A stretch of DNA of 64,000 nt. Source: Euryodendron excelsum (lineage: Eukaryota; Streptophyta; Magnoliopsida; Ericales; Pentaphylacaceae). Under the pieces are notes generated by a model that did not search any database, had not been told where the DNA came from, and saw only the letters and a list, made by a program, of their open reading frames with translations. A program made the position numbers and the translations under genes. Positions 1 through 11,711 of the stretch are shown piece by piece; position 1 is the first letter of the stretch, and each line of letters begins with the position of its first letter. The stretch lies in contig CM065379.1 in assembly GCA_033060915.1 (NCBI GenBank), positions 24,002,818 to 24,066,817 on the forward strand, given 5' to 3'.

Positions 1-2024
1 TCCAGTTTTGGTCTTTGAAGTAGAAATACTTAAATCCGGGGGTTGGTTACATGTAGGGAAGATATCTTAAGACTATCACCCTACCTCGCCCTTGCGGTAC
101 CTATATATCTAATCATCTTTTATTCACCTAATTATGACTCACCAATTACCTATATTTAATGCTATCCACTTAGAAAACTTTTGAAAAATAGAATTGAAAA
201 GGAATTTGAAAGAAGGAGTTGAGTTTGAAAAATGGAATTGAGAATTTGAAAAGGGTTGTAACCACACCGCATGAAGGGTTGCCTACGTACCTCCTTAAAG
301 AGAATCAGGTCAATCGTAGTACGGACAAGAGTCCGAAAGAGTTTGAATTTTGAAATAGGTTCCTGTTTGTAGAAAGTTTCCTTTTTAGGAAAGTTTGAGT
401 TTGAAAATGTTTCCTTTGAGGAAGATTGGGCTTTTGAAATGTTTCCTTTTCAGGAAGATTGGACTTTTGAAATGTTTCATTTTCAGAAAGATTTGATTTA
501 AAAATTTTTTCTATTCAGGAAGATTTGATTTTTGAAAAGTTTCATTTTTCAGGAAGATTAAGATTTGAAAAGATTTGATTTGAATTGAAAAGATTGACTT
601 TTGGAAATGTTTCTTTTTTAGGAATATTTGAATTTTGAAATGTTTCCTTTTCAGGAAGATTGAGATTTGAAATGATTTTGATTTAATTTGAAAAGATTTG
701 ATTTTGAAAAAGCCTAGTTTGGGTTGTTTTCAAAATGGAAGGAGTTAAATTAGGTTTTAATTTGAAAGATTTGAAAAAGCGATTTGAGGCATTTGAAATG
801 GAAGGTTTTGATTTGGTTGATTTTGAAAAGGAAAGTTTGGAAAAGGGAAGTTTTGATTGGTTTGAAAATTGAGGGTTTTGAGGGTTTGAAAATGGTAGGA
901 TTTTGGCTCAAAAATGGAAGGTTTCCAAGTCGACAAAAATGGGGTTTTCCTTGGATTGGACTTCTAAGGTTTAACAAATACGAGTTTTGAAAATGGTTCG
1001 AAAATCGAGTTTTTTGAAAACATGTTTTAGGGCCCAAAACCCTAACTTGGATTTTAGATATCCAAATGAATATCACACTTTTCCTAAAGCCATTCTAGCC
1101 ATTGAAAGGCTAGATTCGCTTTAGGCTTGTGGCTTTGAAAAGCATTACAGGCACAAAGCCAAAAATGTAGACCTTTCGGGCCCTTTTGAATGTTACACAT
1201 TTCTCGAAACAACCCTAATCATGAAAAGACTAGGATCATTCTAAGAACGGGTTTTTGAAAAAAGGCAAATGTTAGGCTATTAGACGCCACTTAAAATGTC
1301 ACACGTTTCTAGGAAAACCTTAACCATAAAGGGTTAGGATCCACCTAGAATTGTGGTTTTAAGAAAACTACTTTAGAAAATAGTTTTAAGGGGTAGAGGA
1401 ATCACATGAATGCAAATGTAATTTGACGATAATAACGGCATGAAACATCTCGAATGTCGTGCCAACTTGGACTGTCTTCCGTTCTTAAGAAATTTGTGCT
1501 TTCTCAATGAACGTGTCAAGCTTTGACGGTCTTCTATTCTTGAAGGGTTTGTGCTTTCTCAAAGAACGTGCCAGATTAGTGGACATTCGACATTGGTGGA
1601 TAAGCAGGCGCTAGAAGTGAACTGCTCTTCCATCTCAAGGGCTTAGGTACTTTCCGAAGATGAGTGTGAAAAAGGCTTTACCGATCTGAGAAATAAACCT
1701 TCTCGGCAATCGTGCCATGCTGGATTGAATGGTCTTACCGTTAATGATGGATTAACTTTCTCGAATGACGGAACAACTAGATTTGACTTTGGATTTGAAT
1801 GGATTTATTGCCTTATGGAAAACGTACCGTTCTGGACTGGACTGACTAATGCAACAAGGGCATTTTGGTTATTTTGCCTCTATTAGGGCCAGTGGGCATA
1901 CGAAGTAGTTGTTTGATTGGACTGGGTCTAGAAAGTCATTTTGGGCTTGAATGTGTTGGTATGGGTTTGAATGTCCGTCCGATCGAGCCGGAGATAGCCG
2001 AGTGGCCAAAATGGGGTACTAGCA
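1..2024 (-). repeat. 3' LTR (partial) of the large LTR element
   Basis: Position 1 aligns with about 8390 of the right LTR, so roughly 350 bp of this LTR lie outside. The alignment runs to about 1448, skips 1277 bp present in the right copy (9857-11133), then resumes to 2024. The end reads ctagca where the partner reads ctgaca. Within 350-700 a motif of about 40 bp (TTTGAAATGTTTCCTTTTC plus AGGAAGATT) recurs in degenerate form, and the same block is at 8745-9110. No real gene is seen; the short frames here are chance. Confidence 0.75.
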
Positions 2025-2040
2025 GCTGCCCCTCCTTTTC
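2025..2040 (-). other. Polypurine tract of the large LTR element
   Basis: On the minus strand this reads GAAAAGGAGGGGCAGC and abuts the TG that starts the LTR. This is the expected place for plus-strand DNA priming and sets the element's orientation. Confidence 0.6.
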
Positions 2041-5000
2041 TGTCTTTGCTTGTCGGAGATAGAAAACGATAAAGAAAGGGCCCTATTTGGGTCGTGAGGC
2101 AATCGAAGGGACCAGAGTTGATGAACTTGAAAACTGGTTTTTGAATATGAGTTTTGAAATGACTTTTTTTTGGACAAAAAGTTTGAAAAACCTTTGAAAG
2201 AGTTTTAAAATGGGGCTTTTGAAGGGAAAGTCTGGGAAACCGGACATCCGAATTGGATATAAACTTTTTGAAGGGAAAAGTTTTAAAAACTAAAAAATTG
2301 ATTCAAAACAAACTTTTTGAAGGAAAAAGTTTAGAAAACCTAGAATTGAACCTTTTTTCTTTTATAAGGGGAGAAAGTCTAAGAAACCCCATCATTTGAG
2401 GAAAGATAAAAACTTTTGGAGGAAAAAGTTTTAAAAAACCGATAGGATTGATTTTGAATATAAAACTTCTGAGAAAAAAGTTTGAAACCGGCAGGATTGA
2501 TTTCAAACAAAAACTTTTGAAGGAAAAGTTTGGAAAACCAGAATTGATTTTTTGTGATAAATTTTGAAGGGTAAAAGTTTAAAATCAGGATTTGAATTTT
2601 AAAGTAAACTTTTAAAGGAAAAAGTTTGAAACCTGAATTTAATTTTTTTGGGATAAACTTTTGAAGGATAAAGTTTGAAACCAGAAACTTTTTAAGGATG
2701 AAAGTTAAAACCCAAACCTTTTAAGGATAAAAGTTTAGAAAACTGGGAATGATTTTGAGACCAACCTTTTGAGGATTAAAAGCTTAGAAAAACAGAACTT
2801 AAAATTGAAACCAACTTTTTAAGGATTCAAAGTTTAGAAAATCGGTTTGATTTTGTAAACAAATTTTTAAGGGTAAAAGTTAAAAAAAAAATCGGAAATG
2901 ATTTTGAAACAAACTTTTTGAGGATTAAAAGTTTAGAAAATCGATTTGATTTTGAAAACAACTTTTTGAGGATAAAAGTTTAGAAAATTGGGATAGACTT
3001 TGAAATTGATTTGAAACTTGAACAAAATGTGTAGGAAATTCACCTTGTCCGGCAAAACATATAGAAATTTCGTTTTGACTTGACACTTGAACTTTTTGAA
3101 GACAAAATGTATAAAAAAAAAAGTTACCTCAAACCGAAACTCCGTCTGGCATAATGATACTCCTTTGGGGAAGTCCAAGGTTGATATCTGGAATCTAATA
3201 CTTCTTGAATCGACACTCCATCCGGCGGAATGATACTCCTTTGGAGAAATCTAAGGTTGATGTCTTCTTAAACTAACACTCTGTCTGGCGGAATGATACT
3301 CCTCTGAGGAAGTCAAAAGTTGATTAGGGAGGTCAAGGTTGGGTCATTACCCCATTCTCTGTCTCTTGTCGGCCATGGAGGGCAGGATTATGGATCAGGC
3401 TGCCGGAATCAACTCAGTTGGCTAAGGGGAGCAGTCTATGAGTAGCATAGATAGTTTAATCTCTTTTCCAGGAGGGCTGCTGATAGTTTAGGCTCTTATT
3501 TAGGAGCTATGCTGGAGACTTTGAGCTTCTGACCTGCCCTAGTTGGGTTATACTCTAGATGGCTAGACGCTTATAGATAGCCGAATGTTCTGGATAGCTA
3601 GACGCTCTGGATAGTTGAATGCTCTAAACGACTGGATATTGAACTTTATTAGGCTGAGACACCAGGATGTTAGGCTTGAGGACACCTTGGGACTTGAGAA
3701 AACTTAGGGAGATGCCCCTTGAACTTGTACCTATCTCAGTATCTCATTAGAAAATATCAAGATATAACATCTTAATAAATGACTTATGACATTCACACTT
3801 ATCATTTTGCCATGCTGAGTTTAGAAATCTTTTACCAATGCAGGTTCTCCACAGGTTGGCACCCTTTGACCCATTTGTTAAGGTGTGAGACTTTGTTGTT
3901 TCGTTGAGACTGTCTTAGTTTGCTGATCAAGAGAATTGATCATCTTTCTTTTCTCTTTTTTATTTTTTATTTTTTTTTTTTTTTCTCTCATTTAAGCCAT
4001 TTTTGCCACCTATGCCCTTACGAGTTTTCATAGATGTCGGCATTACCATTGTTGCACATCAACGTCCGTTTTTGGATTTTCACTGCATTGATAGTTTTAT
4101 ATATTGCCATGACCCTACTCTTTTACCCATAGTGCCCTGAAGGGTTTTTACTATGTCCTCAAGCCATACATTTTCTTGTGAGACGCCGATGAAGATGAGT
4201 CATTGCCTGTTGTTGACTGAAGTTGTTACTTTGGTTGAAGACTATTGATATTGCTTTTGACAGGGGTGCATTGAAACACTTGCTAAGTTGGAATAGAAGT
4301 TGTCTTCTTATAACTCCTTCTGCTAGATAGAGTACTTCCCAATGTAGCCATCTTACTTTGAAGAGCAATGATGACAGTGACCAATTTGAAAGGTCTTTTT
4401 TAGACTGTAACGTGAGCTAGGTGTTGGGTTCTTGAAAGAATTGGATAGAAGGTTCAAACCTACCATTCTACTCGACTTTGATTCCCGTGATCACCTTTAA
4501 CAGTTCATCCCTTTTCTTATCCTTTTCATTTATGACTAATGCTGAGGTCGTTTATTTGATGACTTTAACCTTGGCATGTTAGATTTCCCCTATTCATTTT
4601 CTTTCACTTATCTGGCGAAAAAACTGTCAGACTCTTCTTATTCATTTTTTGCCACTTACCTGACAAAAAACAACATTGCTTGAGCTTCTTTTTTTTTTTT
4701 TTTTAACTTGTAACACTACCCCTTTTTTTTTTCTTTTCATGCCCTTATGCTATGGCTTTCGATCCATTGTGGGTGGTGATCATCGGGCTGGTTATATAAT
4801 GGAAATGCGACCGGGTCAAGAGGGTTTTGCAAGGGTTATGTTTAACTGTATGGTAGAGGAATTAAGGGCCTCTCTTTATTTTGATCATTGTCATCATTGC
4901 TCTATTAGAGTTTTTAATTACACATAGTAATGCTTTATCAAGCTTGAGTTGATGGGTGCTAGGAAAACTTCCATGTCCGTCTCTGCTAGGATCAATGACT

Positions 5001-8000
5001 TTGAGTTTTCATTGTTGGGAGTGAACTTTGCTTCTAGCTTTCTACCAGGCTAGAGATGTCTTTTTGGTGACGAAGTCTCCTGTCGAGGTTTGAGTTTTCT
5101 GCTGAAGGATGTGGAGATATGTTTTTGGTTATACCGAGCATAGTAGATGGCATGTTGTTCTCTAGGAGGCAAGGCTACTCATACCGCTTCGGTGGTTTGA
5201 GTTTCCTCGAGGATTTGGAGAGAGGGGGTTCCTTCTTTAACTAGCAGAACTGTCTTATTTAGTAGATCAATGAGGGTGGTGTTGCCCCAGTTAAGACTCT
5301 GACTGCGACTTTATGAAAGGATAGCTGCTCGTGCCAACCTTTGTGATCTTTTTGACATTTGTATTCTACTGACTCGATGGCCTCCTTTATTTGTAGATGA
5401 TTGGATACTGAGCTGTTGTAATTGATTTTGAATTTCTGCTATCATATGCTGTTTTAGGTTGCTGGCGCTATCTATGACAATCTGTAGAGGACCTTTGGAG
5501 AGTCTTTAGGGTCAAAAGATACCAGCCTTCGGGATACCTTGCAATTTTCATTTTTCTAAAAAATATTTTAGCACGGCAGAAAAAGCATTTCATAATCAAG
5601 AGTCCTCTATTTCAGATTAGCCTGTTATACACTTGATATTTACACGACACTTCGACAAGCTAAAATCAAGGGTTCCTCTTGTAGTCTTTACCAAGGCCTT
5701 CAGGGTCTGGGAATTTGATGGATGGTCCAGTGGGCCAACTTCTTGTCCGATGCTACTAGATTGGCAAGACTTTGAGGAGAGTGAGCTAGTAGAAGATGAT
5801 CAATGTCTAGGATTGAGGCATGGATTTTCAATTGATGATCAAGGACAAAATGGCTTTTTTTTTCTCCCATAGCTATGCCCTTAGTCCCTTCTCAAGTTGG
5901 TACCTTCTGCTACTGAGGTAGTTGGTGACCATTTTCCTAACTGTCAAGTGACTGGAGGGTTTTGTTATGTCGATGCATAGATGGCGATTGTCAGGACATA
6001 GTGTGGAGGTTGCTGCTTGAGAGGTAACACTTTGTTGATGAGCGGTCAATCCCTTTTGCTCTTCAATGGGCGCATCCTTGCAAGAGTTATGGACTGGGTA
6101 GGACTATAGAGAGATTACATAGCTTTGGTTGTGCTCTTGGGCCTAGAAAAAGAAAAAGAAAAACAAATAGAATTAGCATGTGGAGCTGAAGACCTTATGC
6201 AATGCATGTCCCATGGAGGTCCCTTCTTCACAGGAATCTAGGTATGATGCTGAGTCCATTTTGGAGGTGGGGTGTTGCCTCTATATGCAATACAATACCT
6301 CTTCGGCATGGGCCAATCGATGTTTCTTTGTTTGGGTAATCCTGTCTCCATGGACAAAAAGATATTTGGGCCTCTCTTGAGATATGGTTCTATACATACC
6401 ATGAATCCTTAGGGTTGGGAAACCCTTAGGAGCTTTAGTAGCTTTAATTAATATAAGATCGGATTGGAAAATGAGCTGACTTAAGTTTCTTGGAACTCGT
6501 GTCTTTAGAATAGATATTGATGCATGAGCATGATAGTAGTGAATATGTGCACAGTATAATGATAATAAATAAGCGGTTTAGGAAACCCCCTTTTTCTGTC
6601 CTTGCTTCGTCTTTGGTTTTCTTGGTACTTGAGAGATGGATGGGAGGACAGATGACACGAAACAAATAAGGAGTTAGTGCCTTGGTTTGAAAATTTGTAT
6701 GTAATGCATGCACTATGGGTGCCCCTACTTTGAGAGGGGGATTAAGCATGCTATGTTTGCTCACTTTTGGAGATAGGAGGTTGCCCCTGTATGCAGATAC
6801 CATACCTGTGCCTATTTCATTCACCCCACACAATAGTCCATTCAAGGGAAATAAAAAGAGCAATTTTATTTCTTTTAAGATAAAAAGCTAAAATTACATA
6901 GAGTGGGGGAAGGGAACATTTTCCATGGGACTTTTCACCTATCTACCTAAACTACTTTTCGAGTTTTCGATTTCACCTTGTTGATGTTGGGAGGTCATTG
7001 AATGACCTTGTCTCTGGATTGCCCCTTGTCTTGTGGCAACCTTATCTCCATGAGCGAGAAGGATTGGGTCCCTCTTATGAAATGATCCTTGGATGCATGC
7101 CATGACCCTTAGGGTTTGGAACCCTTAGGAATTGGGTAGGCTTATGATTTGAGATTGGCTCATGGGCCGTTTTCTTAGAGGTTGATCATATGCATGGAAT
7201 GCAAGTGGCTTGAGTTACTTTGGAACTCTTGCCTTGGGATGATTACATATGCATGGGCAGTTTAATAGCATGAATGACAGGATATTGATAACAAGACATT
7301 CATGTATGTAAGCATAATAACAACAAGAATAAGGAAATTGAAAAGCAGTCGCTCTTTCCTCCTTGATTTTTTAAAAACACGTGCCTTAAATCGGACAGAG
7401 GTTCAGCTATGCATGGGTATTATACGAACATGAGGTTGAGGACTACTAATGCTTCCTAAAAAACTCGGCTCCTAGATCCTCAAACCTAGGCCCACTCTTC
7501 GGGGTGGTGCCATTATAGGTTAATGATCCGAGCGGGGAAACTATCTAAAGATAGTTAGTTAGGTGATACATCTGCCTACCACCAACAATCAATATACTAT
7601 TTCCCCTTTAACTAAAAGGTAGTAACTAGAGTCAATAATCCATGAAAATGCATATGTAAGTGTGTGTGTGTGTGATTTTGAAAATTAGAGGAAAGAGCCC
7701 AACAACTCCCATACATCTTGTCATACATAACATACATGGTAGTTTATGAACATAAATTAAAATGTGAACAAGGGTCCACCTACAAAACAAATGCAAAGAG
7801 TTAGTACTTTTTGAGGAACTCAAATGCAAAATAAAATATTGATGTATGAACAATGCAAGAGCATGTAATGAATGCAATGTTTAACTTTTTGCAAAACAAA
7901 GATCATTTTGAAAATTTTTAAATTTTGAAAAGTTTAGAAAGTGGATATAATTAAACAAGGTAACTGGCGAACTTAAGGTGAGCGAAGGGTGACTGGACAT

Positions 8001-8023
8001 GACATAGGCCTAATCCTCTAATT
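2041..8023. other. Internal non-coding region of the large LTR element
   Basis: No convincing gene on either strand; reading frames are short and lack domain signatures. From about 2110 to 3005 the sequence is a degenerate tandem array built on AACTTTTTGAAGG-AAAAGTTT. At 3128-3320 three units share TGGCGGAATGATACTCC at spacings of 76 and 63 bp. Blocks near 6345-6540 and 7065-7270 are diverged direct copies sharing a CCTTAGGGTT-GGAACCCTTAGGA core and a CTTGGAACTC tail. Long T tracts occur at 3958-3984 and 4687-4704. It looks like leader and spacer DNA of a defective element. Confidence 0.55.
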
Positions 8024-8026
8024 GTA

Positions 8027-8042
8027 CCCAGTGGAGTCGCCA
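8027..8042 (-). other. Primer-binding site of the large LTR element
   Basis: The minus strand reads TGGCGACTCCACTGGG directly inside the right LTR. A TGG start is what pairing with a tRNA 3' CCA end requires. The tRNA species was not assigned. Confidence 0.6.
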
Positions 8043-11000
8043 AGCTACCGCACCCCGTTTTCGAATGTCGGGCCCATTCTCCTCTCTTTCTTAACTCGAG
8101 GGTGGGAATTTGGTACGGTGCTCTCTCATTAGAACTCGTCGTCTTAGAAGGACAAATGCAACGGGGTTTGAATTTTTGAAATAGAATTGATTAGGGCTTT
8201 TTGAAAAGGTTTTTAGAGTTGCCAGCTAACATATTTAAAGATGCACTAGGTCACCTATACTAAGTAAACCCGAGGGTTAAACTTAGGTTTTGGAAAAGGT
8301 TTTGTTTTTGAAAAATATCCTCATAAGAGGGTTTTAAAAGGTAGGGTTGCCTGGCAACCCTAAAGACATTAGAAAACCCTTTTAAAAATTAGACTTTGGT
8401 TTTGATCTTTGAAACAGAAATTCTTAAAACGGGGGTTGGTTACGTGTAGGGAATATGTCATAAGACTATCAACCTACCCCCTTTGTAGTACCTATATGTC
8501 TAATCATCTTTTACTCACCTAATTATGACTCGCCGGTTACCTATGTTTAATGCTATCCCCTTAAAAAACTTTTAAAAAATAGAATTGAAAAGAAATTTGA
8601 AAGGAGTTGAGTTTGAAAAATGAAATTGAGAATTTGAAAAGGGTTGCGACCATACCCTATGAAGGGTTGCCTACGTACCTCTTTAAAGAGGATCAGGTTA
8701 ATCGTAGTTTAAACAAGAGTCCGAAAGAGTTGAAATTTTTAAATGGGTTCCTATTTCTAGAAAGTTTCCATTTTTAGAAAGTTTCCTTTTCAAGAAAATT
8801 TGAGTTTGAATGTGTTTTCTTTTTAGGAAGATTGGGCTTTTGAAATGTTTCCTTTTAAAGAAAATTGGACTTTTGAAATGTTTTCTTTTCAGGAAGATTT
8901 GACTTAAAAATGTTTACTTTTTAGGAAGATTTAATTTTTGAAATATTTCTTTTTCAGGAAGATTAAGATTTGAAAAGATTTGAGTTGATTGGAAACGATT
9001 GAGTTTTGAAAATGTTTCCTTTTCAGGAGGATTTTATTTTTGAAATATTTCCTTTTCAGGAAGATTGAGATTTGAAAAGATTTTGATTTGATTTGAAAAG
9101 ATTTTACTTTGAAAAAGGCAAGTTTGAATTGTTTCCAAAATGAAAGGAGTTAAATCAGGTTTAAATTTGGAAGATTTGAAAAAGGAGCAATTTGAGGGAT
9201 TTGAAATGGAAGGTTTTGATTTAGTTGATTTTGAAAAGGAAAGTTTGGAAAATGGAAGTTTTGATTGATTTGGAAATTAAGAATTTTGAGGGTTTGAAAA
9301 TGGTAGGATTTTGGCTAAAAAAATAGAAGTTTTCTAAGTTGACAAAAACGGGGTTTTCCTTAGATTGGACTTCTAGGGTTTAACAAATATGAGTTTTGGA
9401 AATGGTTCAAAAACTAACTCTTTTGAAAACATGTTTTAGGGCCCGAAACCCTAACTTGGATTTTAGATATCCAAATGAATATCACACTTTGCCTAAAGCC
9501 ACTCTAGCCATTGAAACACTAGAATCGCTTTAGGCTTGTGGCTTTGAAAAGCAATACAGGCATGAAGCAAAAAATGTAGACCTTTCGGGTCCTTTTGAAT
9601 GCCAGACATTTTTCGAAACAACCCTAATCATGAAAGGACTAGGATCATTCCGGGAACGAGTTTTTGAAAAGAGACAAATATTAGCCTATTAGAAGCCACT
9701 TAAAATGTCACACTTTTCTAGGAAAACCCTAACCATAAAGGGTTAGGATCGAACTAGAATTGTGGTTTTAAGAAAACTACTTTAGAAAATGGTTTTAAGG
9801 GGTAGAGGAATGACATGAATGTAAATGCAATTTGACGATAGTCACGGCATGAAACATACAAGGTTTAGGTATCACCACATTGTAAGAGGGCCTTAAGGTC
9901 ATGCTGTGAAGCAAGTAAAGGCCAAGAAGAGAGTCCCGATCAGTAATCTCCTCTTGTTCACTCTCGACATGGACTTAATGTCCTCTTGTTTTCAAGCATG
10001 CAAGAAAGGGGGGTTTAGAGATAGGAGATTAAAAAAGAGAAGAACCCAAGTGGGTTCGAAGGAAGAAGAGAAAGTGGGGGAGTACGAAAAGTAAAAATAG
10101 GATTACCTTATCTCGTTACTTCTTTCTTTGGTGGAGGCTCAGACTTTTGACTTGAGAAGGTTTTGGGAGCTTTTGGGTAGTGAGGTGGTCCTTCGATGGA
10201 CCTTGGAAGCTAGGGCTTTGAGAGTTCAAACTTCAGACTCGGCCAACGGGACTTCGAGAAAGAGAGAGAGGGCTCCGAGAGCTGTCTGGAATGGAAGGGG
10301 AGAGTTTTTGGAGGATTTTTTGACCCAAAACAGAGAAGGGGGAGGTCTGTATTTATAATGCAAAAATGGCAGAGTGGTAGTGGCGCATGGCCAAATTTTG
10401 GCCATGCACCATTTTGAGTGGTGCAAGAAGGTTTATTGCAGGCTTAAAAAAGGCTGGATACGAGGCTGGTCGATTCGTAACTGATTCTGGGAAGTTATGT
10501 GCCACTATTAGTGGCGCACGGCTAAAGAAAGGTGATGCTTCACTCGAAGTAGAGTAAGGAGGTTGTGGTTCAAAAAGGGAAGGTGTTGGCTGGCGGGGCC
10601 CGACTAGAAATAGAATGGAATACTTTGGAAGGTGTCTCAGACGTTATCGGTTTGATTCCTAGAGCCGGTATGGCTAAAAAGAGTGACCAGATGGCGGTCG
10701 CCTCATCTCGAGAGTTTTAGGGTTGATCAAGATTGACCAGGGTGGTTGACTAGGTTGACCAGAGTTGATTGGGGTGTTACCAATTTGATACCCAAAGCCA
10801 ATATAGTTTTCTAAGGCATTTGGATGCCTAAGGGCAAAGCGGTCATTTTAACCGGGAAACCTCCAGGAAAGGACAGGGGTTGATTGGATAGCACTAGACA
10901 TGCCGGACTGTCTAGGGACGGCTTTGGAATGTGGTCTTTCTGTTCTGAGGACTTTGTACTTTCTCGAGAAACGTGTCAGACCCGCTGGGGGCAAAATGGT

Positions 11001-11711
11001 CATTTCTCACCGGGATAGGCTAGTAGGCGTCGGTGTTGACCGGTCTAGATCTGGTTTGGACTTCTGTCCGAGGAATTGGTACTTTCTCGGTGGACAGGTT
11101 TGAAAGGGTCTTACCGCCTTGAAGGATAAACTTTCTCGAAGGTCGTGCCGAATTGGGACGGTCTTCCATTCTTGAGGGATTGTTGCTTTCTCAAAGAACG
11201 TGTCAGGCTTTGACGATCTTCTATTCTTAAGGGGTTTATGCTTTCTCAAAGAACGTGTCAAATTAGTGGACATTCTACATTAGCGGGCTAGTAAGCACCA
11301 GAAGTAAACCGCTCTTCCATCTCAGGGACTTAAGTACTTTCTGAAGATGAGTGTGAAAGAGGCTTTACCGATTCGAGGAATAAACCTCCTTGGTGATCTT
11401 GCCGTGCTGGATTGAATGGTCTTACCTTCAATGAGGGATTAACTTTCTCGAATGACAAGACAATTGGATTTGACTTTGGATTTGAATGGACTTATCGCCT
11501 TATGGAAGACGTGCCGGTCTGGACTAGACTGACTAATGCAACAGGGGCATTTTGGTTATTTTGCCTTTATTGGGCCCAGTAGGCCTGCTAAGTGGTTGTT
11601 TGATTGGATTAGGTCTGGAAAGCCGTTTTGGGCTTGAATGTGCTTGTGTTGGTTTAAGTGTGCATCCAATCGGGCTGAAGATAGCTGAGTGGCCAAAATG
11701 GGGTGCTGACA
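8043..11711 (-). repeat. 5' LTR (full) of the large LTR element
   Basis: About 3.7 kb, homologous to 1-2024 with the same order of blocks. It keeps a 1277-bp segment (9857-11133) that the left LTR lacks. That segment contains a minus-strand TATA-like box at 10351-10360 and a perfect 23-bp palindrome at 10385-10407. The right end reads TGCTGACA, giving a minus-strand TGTCAGCA start. Confidence 0.75.
10351..10360 (-). promoter_or_regulatory. Probable LTR TATA box
   Basis: The minus strand reads CATTATAAAT, followed downstream by a pyrimidine-rich CCTCCCCCTTCTCTG tract, a common arrangement for an LTR promoter. It is inferred by sequence only, and it lies in the part missing from the left LTR. 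Confidence 0.4.

Larger units (their letters stand above)
1..11711 (-). mobile_element. Large non-autonomous LTR retrotransposon (LARD-like), minus strand, left end outside window
   Basis: Two long homologous blocks (1-2024 and 8043-11711) flank about 6 kb of internal DNA. On the minus strand both blocks begin with TG and a shared ACCCCATTTTGGCC stretch. A purine-rich tract lies just inside the left block and a TGG-starting primer-binding site just inside the right block, so 5' LTR is on the right and 3' LTR on the left. No reverse transcriptase, integrase or Gag motif was found inside on either strand, so it would need enzymes from a relative. The TSD cannot be checked because the left end is missing; the right flank reads accgg. 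Lineage is uncertain; the long LTR and leader suggest a Ty3/gypsy relative. Confidence 0.75.

Noticed and set aside
6444..6863. 139-codon frame on the minus strand inside the large LTR element
   Set aside because: No recognisable domain, low-complexity hydrophobic and Ser-rich composition, and it spans part of the internal duplication region.
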